From the NCBI RefSeq assembly GCF_963676685.1, contig NC_092354.1, forward strand, positions 32,830,193-32,894,192: 64,000 bases of DNA. The letters are read 5' to 3'. How positions within the stretch are numbered: the first letter of the stretch is position 1; each line of letters begins with the position of its first letter. The stretch comes from Mytilus edulis. Its lineage: Eukaryota > Mollusca > Bivalvia > Mytilida > Mytilidae. The position numbers and the translations under genes are program-made. Positions 46,501 to 54,993 of this stretch are shown piece after piece. The notes under the pieces were generated by a model. The model was not told the DNA's origin. It searched no databases and was given only the letters and a program-made list of their open reading frames with translations.

Positions 46501-49500
46501 ATAGCTGAGGCATATTTTGCAGAGTGGATGTATAAATCCGCATCTAAAGGGGATTGCGATGTGAAGAGGTGGTATGATACGTGTAATCTTTAATATACTG
46601 GCCTTTCCTCCCATATAATTATATTTAACATCCTTCCTTTTTTGGCTTAAATCAACCAAATAAAGTAATGGTTGAGTCATGTTTATGCCTAAATACATAT
46701 GCAGAGTTTCTGTTATCAGTGTCATGTGCCTTAAATATGTGTAACCTACCAATATACAACAAAAAGAAATCCTAGGGAGCAACCATTTAATTGTCTGTGT
46801 GTTGGGGGAGGGCATATTATTTTGTCTAAGTCAGAATTATTGGTTTCGCGCATATGTATTTTTAAAGTCTTCCAAAATCTTATAAGATAAGGTGAAAATC
46901 TGGATTCAGAATATTTTGTTTTTCTTCTGCTTGACTAGAATAGTTCTTAAAGAAAAAACCATACCCCCATCCGTTTTTAAGTGTAATGGTCAATCCCTTA
47001 TAATCATTCTGTTTGACGCAATTTAAATATGCAAGATAAACAAGACAAAAAAATGTGTAGATATCATGCATTCAGTAATGTTATACTAAAATGTCATGCA
47101 AAAAAGGGCATATTGCCTCGAAGAAATATAAAGTTAATCATCTTTGAAGTAAACATTCCCTTTTTTCTACTTTCTGTTTGCTGTTTTCATCCGACCGCTC
47201 CACATGTAGTAAACGTGAATTCCTCCCACCTTCCTGGTTAAATTTCTGGGACAAAACGATGCATTATTTGTGTTGCATTAAAATAGCTTCATCATAAAGT
47301 GTCAATCAAACAGTTTAAAGGCAGTGTAGAGTTTTTATTAAGTAAATTGGGACTATTTTACGTCATTCCATGTTTTGACATGCACTGGAAACTGAAGTTG
47401 TTATACAAGACTGGTCACTTAAGTTTGATAACCAAATAAAGTAAACTACGCATTTCAAAATAAGTCTTGAAATAAGAAGATCGAGATAGAACTCTTAAAC
47501 TAAACTAGAGGCTCACCTGTATTTACTGATGCTTTGTAAATCATGTAAAATAAGGTTAAAATATAATTAATAGTATTATATATAATATATTATTAGATTC
47601 TATAATGATATCTAAAGCCTCGGTCACACCTTATCGGATAGCGCGAACGGGCGCCTAACGGATGAAAACAGATGTTGTCCGTTGACAAAATTGTTATCCG
47701 TTGGGAGTCCGTTGATATACTGATCAAGTACGAGAAACGGAAACGTAATGGACAGAAAGGATGTCGAACGTACACCCAACGGAGGGTACTGCATAAAACG
47801 GACACCTAACGGAAGCGTACCGGATAAAACGGATGAACAAGACATACGCAAAAATTAAATGCAATAATGATAGTCATGAGCATACATGTAAATCGCATAA
47901 ATATTCAAAATGCTTTTGTGTAACTGGTTTTGGTTTGTTCTTCAAAACGCCGTCAAAGGGTAGTGTCTGGTCTTGATAAAAGCTGCTTGATTGTGAAGAC
48001 GTGCTATTTCTCTAAGCTCGATTATGAATAATAAGAATTCATAAATCTTTAAGAAATCTGACATACTAATAATTGGCATTTCTGACACAAAATTTTCAAT
48101 AGGCATTGATCCGATTCAGATCCGTTCATCATACGTTTTATCCTTTTAACGTCCAGTATAAGTCCGTTGGTGAATTTATCTGCCAGACCTCCAACGTCTG
48201 TATAATGAACACGTAACGGATACAAAACGGAAACGAAACGGACGAGTACCGTACAAAACGGACGCCTCCCGGACGTTCGACGGTATTTCATCCGTTGGAC
48301 GTCTGTTCAAAGTTTTAAACATGCTCAAAATTGTCCACCGGACAGAACGGACGTCGACGGACAGAACGTACGCAAAACGGACATACAACGGATATGGACG
48401 GATGTCTAACGAATGTCTTACGGACGTCTAACGGACATGAACGAATTGAAAAAAAGTAATCTGTTAGGCATCCGTTCGAGCTATCCGTTAAGCCTCGGTA
48501 ACTCCTTACCGGATAGCATGAACGGATGCCTAACGGATGAAAATAAAAGTTGTCCGTTGACAAAATTGTTATCCGTTGGGAGTCCGTTTATGTAATTACC
48601 AAATAAAACGGACGCGTAACGAATGAATAACGGACAAACACCGAATATGCAACGTACGAGAAACGGAAACGTAACGGACAGAACGGATGTCTAACGTACA
48701 TCCAACGGACGAGTATCGCATAAAACGGACACCTAACGGAAGCGTACCGGATAAAATAAATATTCTATTCAAATGTTTCTGTGTAACTGGTTTTGGTTTG
48801 TTAAAATGTCGCCAAAGGACAGTATCTGTTCTAAATAAGAGCTGCTTGATTGTGAAGACATGCCTTTACTATAAGATCGATTATAATCAATAAGAATTTA
48901 TGAACCTTAAAAAAAGTTAATTGGCATTTCTGATGCAAATTGTTTTATTGGTATTTATCCGTTTCAGATCCATTCGTCATCCGATTTATCCGTTATACGT
49001 CCGGTAGAAGTCCGTTAAGGTGTGACTTGGGCTTTAAGGTGTGACAGAGGCTTAAGATAATAACCAAAAACTGCAAAATGTCCGTAAAATTACTAACTCA
49101 TGGACAGCAACCCAACAACGGGTTGTCAGATTCGTCTGAAAATTTCAAGACAGAAAAATCTTAATCTGATGAACAATTTTGCCGCCAGTCAGTTTTGCTC
49201 TAAATACCTTAGTTTCAGGGATACAAACTAAAAACTGCATTTTACCCCTATGTTCTATTTTTAGCCATGTCGTCCATGTTGGTTGGAAGGTGGGGTCATT
49301 GGACACATTTTTTAAACTTGATACCATAATGATGATTATGGCCAAGTTTGGTAGAATATGTCTCTGCAGTTATAGAAAAGATTAAAAAAAAAAATTACGA
49401 AAAATTGTTTTAAAGGGCAACGACTCCTTTAAGGGTCCACTGACAATTATTGTCATGTTGAATTATTTGTAGATCTTACTTTGCTGAACATTATTGCTAA

Positions 49501-52500
49501 TCACCGTTTATCTCTTTCTATAATAATATCAAAGATAATAACCAAAAACTGCATAATTTCCTTTAAATTATCATATTACGGACAGCAACCCAACAACAGC
49601 TTGTCAGATTTGTCTAATAAAATTTGGGCGGATAGATTTTTACTCCTGCGAGATTTGCTCTAAATGCTTTAGTTTCAGAGCTATAAGCCAAAAACTGCAT
49701 TTAACCCCTATGTTCTATTTTTCGCCATGTCGGACATTCTGTATGACAGGTGGAGTCAACACACACGCATTTTTTTTTAAATCTAGATACCCTAGTGAAG
49801 ATTGAGGCCAAATTTGGTTAAATTTAGCCCAGTAGTTGCACAGGAAATGATTTTTGTAAAAGATAACAGACGACGACGACGGACGACGGATGATGGACAC
49901 CGGACGCCAATTGGTGAGAAAAGCTCACTTGATCTTTTGGGTCAGGTGAGCTAAAAATGGAAGAGCTGTAGACTTCTAAGAATATATGCTAAACAATTTA
50001 TTATAAGGACCGCTTTTACGATGTTTCATATGATGTTCTTTCTTTTGCAAAGATCAAACAGGATTGTGCGGCATGTTAACAACCTGCAAATGCCTTGCAC
50101 CGCACATAGCTGAATTTTTACCAGCAGTTTGTACTACCTTTTACTCTACTCTTGAGTAATACAGAAATTTAATCTCCGCTTTCTAACAGTATGTTTTTAC
50201 TGGTGAGTTATATCTCTATGAGATGAAACATAACTTGAAACCAGTAAATAGACAGATTATATGTTTAAGCATATTCGATATCTCCAAAAAGGGATGTGAT
50301 TATATGTACGAGTGTATGATGAACTAGGCCAGCTGTTTAATTTGACACAATGTACTTTTGAATGTTTGAATTTGGCCAATTCAAATTAAATGTGCAAAAT
50401 TGACTATTAAAACATTCAACTAAAAGTGTACCACTGTACAAACTTCATCTTATCCTTTTGCTGTCCTCAAATTGTTGTCCTTGAACATATATGTACACCC
50501 TCTCAACCCTTTAAAACTTTATCGCAATAAATTTGAAATTGTGTGTTAAAATATTTTAGTGCGCATGTACTGTTAGAATTGTAATCAATCATTTTTCGTT
50601 TTAGAATGTCCTCAATTGCTCTGTCTTATACCATGTCCACATGGCTTCAAAGTTGACGAAAATGATTGTCAGACATGTGAATGTTTACCAGGTAAAATAT
50701 TGTTTTACGTCATTCCCACATGGCTTTAAGTTTGACGACATGGATTGTCAGACATGTAAAATAGAGAATGGAAATGGGGAAAGTGTCAAAGAGACAACAA
50801 CCCGACCATAGAACAAACCACAGCAGAAGGTCACCAATAGGTCTTCAATGCAGCGAGAAATTCCCGCACCTGGAGGAGTCTTTCAGCTGGCCCCTTAAGA
50901 AATATATATATATTAGTTCAGTGATAATGAATGTGAATGTTTACCAGGTAAGCTAGGGTTTTATGTCATGCCTGTCTGGCTCTAAGTATGACTAGGATTG
51001 CCAGAGATTTGAATATTTACCAGGAAAGAAACAGTTTTACGTCGTGCTGATATGGATTTAAGTTTGACAACAAGGATGGCCAGACATGTAAATGTTTACA
51101 AGGTATGATATTGTTTTACGTCGTGCCGATATAAAGAGATATAGGAAGATGTGGTGTGAGTGCCAATGAGACAACTCTCCATCCAAATAACAATTAAAAA
51201 AGTAAACCATTATAGGTCAATGTACGGCCTTCAACACGGAGCCTTGGCTCACACCCAACAACAAGCTATAAAGGGCCCCAAAATTACTAGCGTAAAACCA
51301 TTCAAACGGGAAAACCAACGGTCTAATCTATATAAAAAAAACGAGAAACGAGAAACACGTATAAATTACATAAACAAACGACAACTACTGTACATCAGAT
51401 TCCTGACTTAGGACAGGTGCAAACATTTGCAGCGGGATTAAACGTTTTAATGGTACCAAACCTTCTCCCTTTTTCTGAAACAATAGCATAACATCACAAC
51501 AAAGAAAAACATACAATAAAATATCTGAATGTAAATGCACAGTTAATAAAATATTAGGGATAAACATTCAAGGCCAAAAAGCAAACAAACAAGTCCAAAC
51601 AAAGCCATGACAAGACACCACTGCGAAATATTTAACTCTACGAAAATTATCACATTTGAAAAAAAAACCGGTTTTAATAATACAGGTAAATCTTGAAGTT
51701 TATACAAATGTAGTAAGTGAAAATTAGAAGATATTCCAAATAATCAAAGCTGGTATATAGACAAGTTCCATATAAATATGAAATAACAAAAAAGCATTAA
51801 AAACAGTATCAACAGGTCGAATTAACAAGAAAATACGATTTGAGAGTACTCGCAGTTACTGACAGCTAGTAAGTATGATATTGTTTTACGTCGTGCCGAT
51901 ATGGCTTTCAAGGTATGATATTGTTTTACGTCGTGCCGATATGGCTTTCAAGGTATGATATTGTTTTATGTCGTGCCGATATGGCTTTCAAGGTATGATA
52001 TTGTTTTAAGTTTGACGACGATGATTGCCTGACACGAGAATGCTGATGATGTTAGACAATGAAATAATTTTGAAGAGCAATTTCGTTTTTTTAAATATTT
52101 TTAACCAGATTCAAAGTACCATATTCTTCTCAACATGACTTTTCAAAGATTTCACCCGTTCCATTGCTGATATAACGTTTGATTTTTTCAGTTTTTGTGG
52201 ATTTCCCCGTTTTATAATTTTCGCTTATGGGCATACGATATAGTTACAGAGGAGGTAATGACGTTGCTAACGTAAAATGTTATTTTCGCGACGTCAAACA
52301 ATGACATATCGGGAAAAGATGCATTTTAGACTGATTTTTATCGTTCAAACTGATTTAATTTGAAAACGAGTGCATGGACCCCTATTTTTTAAAACGACAT
52401 TTTGTTTCATTTCGCAGGGAGATTATGTGGACCAAATTTTATAAAACTGTAAATAGTGCAATTTTTTTAATTTTGATAAATAAACAGCAAAAAATTACGT

Positions 52501-54993
52501 TTTTTTTCTCAATTCATAACCATTTGATAAATATGACTTATTTTTGAACAAAAAATGCATAATTTTTTTGGATACTTATAAAATAAAGAAATTACAAGTT
52601 ATTTAACAAAAAACAATTTGTGTTTATCTTTTAAAACAAAAAAAGTTATGGGAAAATTCGGCCAGAAATCCGAATTTTTAGCAAATATACAAAATTTCAA
52701 CCTCATTTAACTCAAAAAGTAGCACACGAAGGTATATTTTTTTATTACATATTTGATTTAATCAGGCAAAAATTAGCCTATACAGAAATGTTCATCAAAC
52801 TGTAATTATGGGATCAAAACTGTATCGTATGCCCTTAAGTTCGGTATTTGTGTGATACTTTTTTTTAATTTTCTTGTCAATAATTGCAAAAAAAATCTGA
52901 AGAATATGATACATTCACATTTGTCCAGTGATTCGGTTTTCATTATTTTTTAGCATGTCCAAAAATATGTCACAGACCATGTGAATATGGCTTCAAATAT
53001 GATTCAACAGGCTGTCAAACCTGCGATTGTAGAAGTAGTAAGTATAACGTTTGTTTGTGTTTTATTCTACACAACTTATTTTTCAATGTTCAATTGTCGG
53101 AAGCTGCACGGTGACTTATAATTTCTATTTCATCTGGTCTATTGTGAAGAGTTGTCTCATTGGCAATAATAATCATACCACATATTCTTTTTGTATTATG
53201 TAAATGTTTGTAATCTGTTGTCATGTGCTATACAGTTTTAATGAATAATGCGTCCATTAACAATGATGACATGCTTTATGTATTGTGCTTTAACGTTATG
53301 CCCAAACGTGTTTATGGCAACTATGATTCATTGATTAACAGTTGTTTCTCAGAGAGAAAAAAAACGAGAAACTTTCCGTCGGATTTTTTGTTGCCTACAA
53401 TTATGTAACCCGTAATTTTGAAATAAAAACTTAATAATATTTAAAAAAATCTGAAAATATAAATAGACTACTTTCAATTAAAAAACAACAACACATAAAA
53501 TGAAAATGTGTAAATACCCGTAGTTTCCCAATTATTTCAATATAAAATTATATTCATGCTGTCACCGATTTTGATCAACTGATTGATAGCTTGATTTAAA
53601 TCGGAATAACACAATGACTTTGATTTGTACTAACACTAAAAACAACCTACATTTTGACCTTTAAAGAATATATTTTTTATGTTCTTTCCTCGTAAATTGA
53701 CTTCAAGTCAATAAAACCCTTGTATTTCAATTATTTTGGTAATAATTACAATTCTAATTTTGACAACTTTTATCATATGAAATGAACCCTCATTTTTGAA
53801 TGAACGATGTTAACATAACGAAGGATTTAAGCGGCTAATCTACAAGTCAAATGTTATACTTATGCTATGATTGAAATGACAAATTTGATTTTTCGTATAG
53901 TATCATGTCCTGCAAGGTTTTGCCCATGGTCCTGCCCGAAAGGATACAAACTTGGCAAAGATAGCTGTCAGACTTGTGATTGTAGAAGGGGTATGTAATA
54001 AACATGGCATAACTAACATAACATACAGCTGTTTCCATAATTTAGTGCGTTGACAAGTTAGCAGTGTCTAGTTGTCGACTTTAATGAATAGGCATTCCTG
54101 CATGTTTGAAATACTATTGCTGTAAATTTAATGAAGTAATAACTATTTTCGTCCGATTGTAGATTTTTCGTTTCATTTTTCATATATACCAAACCCTGTT
54201 TTATCAAATGTAATGAGATGTTATTTCTAAATATAGGCCAAAGAAAAAAAATAATTATATAGTAATCTATCAAAGAAGGTTTAATGGTATTTCTCTGATC
54301 GATATCTTTATTTTTCGTTTCTTTGGTGAAAAACTTAAATGCACAAATAAAATGTTACACACACTTTTATCACAATATCTATGATTCCGCTCAAAAGTTA
54401 TATAAGTCGTACATCATTTGGAATATAAAAATAGGTTTTCTTAATATATTTTTCCCAGTTAGACTTTTTATTGATTTTCTGCTATGTTTCAACAATTGTT
54501 GACCTTACTTCGAATTAGGATTAATGCATTGATCGAGTGATGCTTCCATTACGCACAGAGGCAATAATTTTATCTATATTCAGGACGAGACCAACATTTA
54601 CATTAATGCAATAAAGAAGGACGAATGCGATGAAAGGTGGGTATTTACAAAAAGTCGAGCTTAATTTTTGTATTGTTATGTAATCTATTAAATATAAGAT
54701 TATTTGTTTGATCAAATGTATCTGATTGACAACATTAAAAAGAGCTACATGTTCTTGATATTTCAGGCATAACGTGCCCTCAAGAACCTAGATGTTCTCT
54801 ACCAAATTCACCGCGTCCGTCTTGTCCTGGACGGTGTATATACCAAAATAGAATTTTAGATGGCATAACATGTAGAGTCAATTGTTTTCGTGGACTTCAA
54901 CCACCCCCTGGTAGACCAGGCGATCCGTGTCCACCAACGGGGGTATGCAAAAAGAAAGTTAGGGAGCAACCATTTAACTTCAAAAGGGAGTAA
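34521..54993 (+). CDS. Gene B: large secreted WAP / antistasin / lustrin-like protein (14 exons)
   Basis: Exons: 34521-34568, 36247-36274, 38520-38666, 39076-39207, 39449-39589, 40322-40491, 42005-42068, 43620-43763, 45473-45567, 46246-46368, 50605-50691, 52954-53037, 53901-53990, 54767-54993. Modules in order: signal peptide, linker, WAP (7 Cys), WAP (7 Cys), WAP (8 Cys), proline-rich 8-Cys module, linker, WAP (8 Cys), antistasin (frameshifted), lustrin-like, antistasin x3, second 8-Cys module. Total is 1580 nt, one short of a multiple of three because of the exon 9 deletion; otherwise about 526 aa. WAP and antistasin modules are both protease-inhibitor folds, so a secreted inhibitor or matrix protein is likely. 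Candidate alternative last exons at 42845-42882 and 50053-50159 would give about 255 and 399 aa forms. The 43.6-55 kb part could be a separate gene, but no second leader exon was found. Confidence 0.72.
35303..35336 (-). repeat. Retrozyme post-cleavage leader footprint
   Basis: Only about 34 nt are present. On the minus strand they begin CTGGTGCAGGAAAATTGGTA, exactly at the array 2 cleavage position, and end near GTTATT. It sits in gene B intron 1. It is the shortest insertion seen and spans just cleavage site to common 3' limit. Confidence 0.7.
35385..35482 (-). mobile_element. Penelope-like 3' tail fragment
   Basis: Reverse copy of the distal tail (ACAACAACCCGACCA, CAACAGCCGAAGGCCACC, ATGGGTCTTCAATG), in gene B intron 1. 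Confidence 0.65.
35835..36185 (+). repeat. Dispersed repeat, family with GCCAATGAGACAACTCTCCA
   Basis: A copy of a common non-coding family. Others lie at 45.61-45.92 and 51.13-51.48 kb (same strand) and, reversed and partial, at 41.04-41.20, 53.11-53.19 and 56.06-56.22 kb. It occupies the end of gene B intron 1. Confidence 0.7.
36247..36274 (+). CDS. Gene B exon 2 (linker)
   Basis: 28 bp exon with acceptor TATCAG and donor GTAAGT. Length and phase match gene A exon 2, with the protein motif ATxQ conserved. Confidence 0.72.
36941..37064. repeat. Hairpin-forming palindromic repeat, copy 3
   Basis: Left arm TTACGATATATCTACACTCG mirrors right arm GAGTGGAGAAATATCGTAA. The stem continues CAGTTGAATTTTAAT / ATTAAAATTCAACTG around a centre GAGGCTTGTCGAGC. 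It is closest to copy 1 (both have CACTCGAGACAG). Confidence 0.82.
37616..37735 (+). repeat. Direct repeat, 2 copies, 71 bp period
   Basis: CGTAACACCACTACTAACCG at 37621 recurs with one change at 37692, followed in both by TGTATGAAATAAGCCCCGCC. It lies in gene B intron 2. Confidence 0.88.
38520..38666 (+). CDS. Gene B exon 3 (WAP domain lacking the first cysteine)
   Basis: 49-codon phase 1-1 exon. The domain opens KPGRYQ where other copies have KPGTCP, so cysteine 1 is missing while the other seven remain (GPC, IC, DC, KCC, GC, EC). In the known WAP pairing (1-6, 2-7, 3-5, 4-8), cysteine 6 loses its partner. Acceptor ATATCTTAG, donor GTAAGG. Confidence 0.85.
38811..38990 (+). repeat. Dispersed repeat (AAACCTGGTGTTATAGC family), degenerate
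   Basis: A weakened copy of the family seen at 4.26 kb, in gene B intron 3. Confidence 0.5.
39076..39207 (+). CDS. Gene B exon 4 (WAP domain lacking the seventh cysteine)
   Basis: 44-codon phase 1-1 exon. It opens KPGTCPP and has a glycine-rich loop, but reads NGFGHDC where the other domains have NGCGH.C. Cysteine 7 is therefore Phe and its normal partner, cysteine 2, is free. Acceptor CATCTTAG, donor GTAAGT. Confidence 0.87.
39449..39589 (+). CDS. Gene B exon 5 (complete WAP domain)
   Basis: 47-codon phase 1-1 exon with all eight cysteines (KSGTCP, GTC, LC, DC, KCC, GC, SC). It has the same length as gene A exon 3 and shares PDTVGTC with it, so it is the likely counterpart. Confidence 0.88.
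40322..40491 (+). CDS. Gene B exon 6 (proline-rich 8-cysteine module)
   Basis: Phase 1 in, phase 0 out. Encodes [19 protein letters not shown], then NGLRCKVKC and a [12 protein letters not shown] tail. Gene B exon 14 has the same layout: C..EP.C, C..C, I..DGITCR.NC and PCPPTG, also ending phase 0. I do not recognise the fold; it may be a derived antistasin-like or lustrin-like unit. Donor GTAAGA. Confidence 0.78.
41040..41205 (-). repeat. Dispersed repeat, reversed copy
   Basis: Contains GGCCGTATTGTGACCTATAG and TCTCTTGTGGAGAGTTTG, the reverse of the GCCAATGAGACAACTCTCC family. In gene B intron 6; the rest of that 1.5 kb intron is featureless. Confidence 0.6.
42005..42068 (+). CDS. Gene B exon 7 (linker)
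   Basis: 64 bp exon, phase 0 in and phase 1 out, encoding [21 protein letters not shown]. It restores the phase 1 register after exon 6. No counterpart after exon 14 was found in the window. Confidence 0.68.
42205..42390 (+). repeat. Dispersed repeat (4.26 kb family)
   Basis: Degenerate copy with AAAAGTCAAAACGGAAAG and GGTGAATTAAACCTG, in gene B intron 7. Confidence 0.55.
42393..42610 (-). mobile_element. Retrozyme copy, antisense in gene B intron 7
   Basis: The minus strand carries a hammerhead (42430-42473) with CTGATGA, stem II GTC/GAC, stem III CGCGCG and stem I GCGTCA/TGGCGT, but GACA replaces GAAA, so it is probably inactive. Upstream sequence (ATTACCTTAGCTGTATTTGG) is collinear with array 1. 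The 3' limit is CCTGGTATCTATGATGAG, as at 21.99 kb. Confidence 0.72.
42845..42882 (+). CDS. Candidate alternative last exon of gene B
   Basis: After acceptor TTTCCCAG, phase 1 reading gives [12 protein letters not shown] and TAA. Joined to exon 7 it yields a 255-residue protein with three WAP domains. No in-frame donor exists before the stop. It is short and unsupported by paralogy. Confidence 0.4.
42915..43095 (-). repeat. Dispersed repeat (4.26 kb family), reversed
   Basis: Contains CATGTTTAATCAACCATTTC and CAGTTGTTTTCCATTCGTTT, the reverse complement of landmarks of the family. It lies just 3' of the candidate last exon. Confidence 0.6.
43620..43763 (+). CDS. Gene B exon 8 (complete WAP domain)
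   Basis: 48-codon phase 1-1 exon starting [10 protein letters not shown] with eight cysteines (C, GTC, KC, DC, KCC, GC, IC). Donor GTAAGT. A retrozyme copy begins only 20 bp downstream. Confidence 0.87.
43783..44187 (+). mobile_element. Single retrozyme unit in gene B intron 8, sense strand
   Basis: The sequence starts at CGTC/TGGCG, a cleavage-site remnant (43786/43787). It runs one full unit, including the UUCG hairpin, to a hammerhead at 44111-44154 with intact core (cleavage after 44148), then about 38 nt more. Cleavage-to-cleavage distance is 362 nt. Stem I has one mismatch. It lies in the transcribed direction of gene B. Confidence 0.82.
44111..44154 (+). ncRNA. Hammerhead ribozyme in gene B intron 8
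   Basis: CTGATGA, stem II GTC/GAC, GAAA, stem III palindrome ACGCGCGT and triplet GTC are all present. Stem I is GCGTCA against TTGCGT with one C-T mismatch. Confidence 0.78.
44930..45275 (+). repeat. Dispersed repeat, second copy of the 25.8 kb family
   Basis: Same landmarks as 25.80-26.17 kb (CGTCAGAATGAGGACGTTAC, ATTACAAGACCTACC, CGTCCTGAACATC). It lies in gene B intron 8. Confidence 0.65.
45473..45567 (+). CDS. Gene B exon 9 (antistasin-type module with one-base frameshift)
   Basis: 95 bp between TTTTTCAG and GTAACA. The first part reads [19 protein letters not shown], a clear antistasin opening. The remainder shows the expected C..C.C ending only in the next frame. One base is missing near 45535-45541; a 96 bp exon would keep phase 1-1 like its neighbours. 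In this sequence every later exon is put out of frame if the exon is included. It may be a real null allele, an exon that is skipped, or an assembly error. Confidence 0.75.
45612..45920 (+). repeat. Dispersed repeat, GCCAATGAGACAACTCTCCA family
   Basis: Copy in gene B intron 9, close to the 51.13 kb copy (shared ACCAACGGTCTAAT and CATCAGATTCCTGACTTAGG). Confidence 0.7.
46246..46368 (+). CDS. Gene B exon 10 (lustrin-like six-cysteine module)
   Basis: 41-codon phase 1-1 exon: [21 protein letters not shown], then FGVCCPV. Six cysteines, the same length as gene A exon 5. Acceptor TTTCAAG, donor GTAGGT. Confidence 0.82.
46369..47611. other. First part of gene B intron 10
   Basis: No exon with cysteine spacing was found. 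Near 46.77 kb is AGGGAGCAACCATTTAA, a scrap of the 5.6 kb inverted-repeat family. The rest is AT-rich. Confidence 0.45.
47612..49055. mobile_element. Inverted-repeat element built of CCGTT/AACGG motifs (two units)
   Basis: The left end AAGCCTCGGTCACACCTTA is mirrored at the right end by TAAGGTGTGAC and GAGGCTTAAG. A second left-type end (AAGCCTCGGTAACTCCTTA) at 48491 shows two units in a row. Each unit has flanks made of irregularly spaced AACGGA and TCCGTT words. The two units share a core (GTGTAACTGGTTTTGGTTTG, GCTGCTTGATTGTGAAGAC). The flanks can fold on each other. No transposase is present, so it is non-autonomous. It lies in gene B intron 10. Confidence 0.75.
49056..49960 (+). repeat. 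Two tandem copies of the GACGACG-ended dispersed repeat
   Basis: A truncated copy (about 49056-49405) is followed by a fuller one (49415-49955) that ends in the GACGACGACGG tract and GGTGAGCTAAAAA. Both match 30.42-31.0 kb. Confidence 0.75.
50053..50159 (+). CDS. Candidate alternative last exon of gene B (intron 10)
   Basis: After TTTTGCAAAG the phase 1 reading [20 protein letters not shown] continues to TAA at 50157-50159. It has four cysteines, and CKC resembles an antistasin end. It joins exon 10 in frame to give about 399 aa (after allowing for the exon 9 indel). No donor is needed. Confidence 0.45.
50605..50691 (+). CDS. Gene B exon 11 (antistasin-type module 2)
   Basis: 29-codon phase 1-1 exon: [19 protein letters not shown] then CQTCEC. 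The six cysteines fit the antistasin half-domain (C..C...C..GF..D..C..C.C). Acceptor GTTTTAG, donor GTAAAA. Decayed copies of this exon lie just downstream. Confidence 0.87.
50698..51118 (+). repeat. Decayed duplicate copies of the antistasin exon
   Basis: At least three fragments repeat the exon 11 region with its flanks: CCCACATGGCTTTAAGTTTG (50716), GTTTACCAGGTAAGC (50940) and GACATGTAAATGTTTACAAG (51083). Stops and lost cysteines make them non-coding. A Penelope-like tail is inserted at 50762-50940. Confidence 0.72.
50762..50935 (-). mobile_element. Penelope-like 3' tail fragment
   Basis: Matches the distal tail of the 19-20 kb element in reverse (GAGAATGGAAATGGGGAAAG, AGGTCTTCAATGCAGCGAG). 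It interrupts the duplicated exon copies. Confidence 0.72.
51130..51480 (+). repeat. Dispersed repeat, GCCAATGAGACAACTCTCCA family
   Basis: Long copy in gene B intron 11, similar to 45.61 and 35.84 kb. Confidence 0.7.
51873..52045 (+). repeat. 40 bp tandem repeat derived from antistasin exon boundary
   Basis: Units start at 51873, 51913, 51953 and 51993 (GTATGATATTGTTTTACGTC). Each ends GGCTTTCAAG followed by GTATGA, which resembles an exon end plus splice donor. The last unit runs into TTTGACGACGATGATTGCC, a piece of the exon itself. Confidence 0.85.
52224..52839. mobile_element. MITE-like element with about 23 bp terminal inverted repeats
   Basis: Left end CTTATGGGCATACGATATAG and right end TGTATCGTATGCCCTTAAG are near-perfect reverse complements, 616 bp outer to outer. 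The AT-rich interior has no coding capacity. It lies in gene B intron 11. Confidence 0.78.
52954..53037 (+). CDS. Gene B exon 12 (antistasin-type module 3)
   Basis: 28-codon phase 1-1 exon: [16 protein letters not shown] then CQTCDCRS. Six cysteines. Acceptor ATTTTTTAG, donor GTAAGT. Confidence 0.87.
53901..53990 (+). CDS. Gene B exon 13 (antistasin-type module 4)
   Basis: 30-codon phase 1-1 exon: [19 protein letters not shown] then CQTCDCRR. Six cysteines, close to exon 12. Acceptor TCGTATAG, donor GTATGT. The 0.9 kb introns on either side contain nothing recognisable apart from a short dispersed-repeat scrap at 53.11-53.19 kb. Confidence 0.86.
54767..54993 (+). CDS. Gene B exon 14 (second proline-rich 8-cysteine module)
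   Basis: Encodes [19 protein letters not shown], then DGITCRVNC and PCPPTG, parallel to exon 6. A donor (GTATGC) follows at 54943 with phase 0, exactly as in exon 6, but I found no following linker exon in the window. Without splicing the frame reads on 16 codons to TAA at 54991-54993, through a scrap of dispersed repeat. Either the last exon is missed or the gene now ends here. Confidence 0.75.

Noticed and set aside
47593..48595. Several 60-82 residue frames with repeated R/S/V
   Set aside because: They read through the CCGTT/AACGG word array, so the apparent repeats in protein come from the DNA words.
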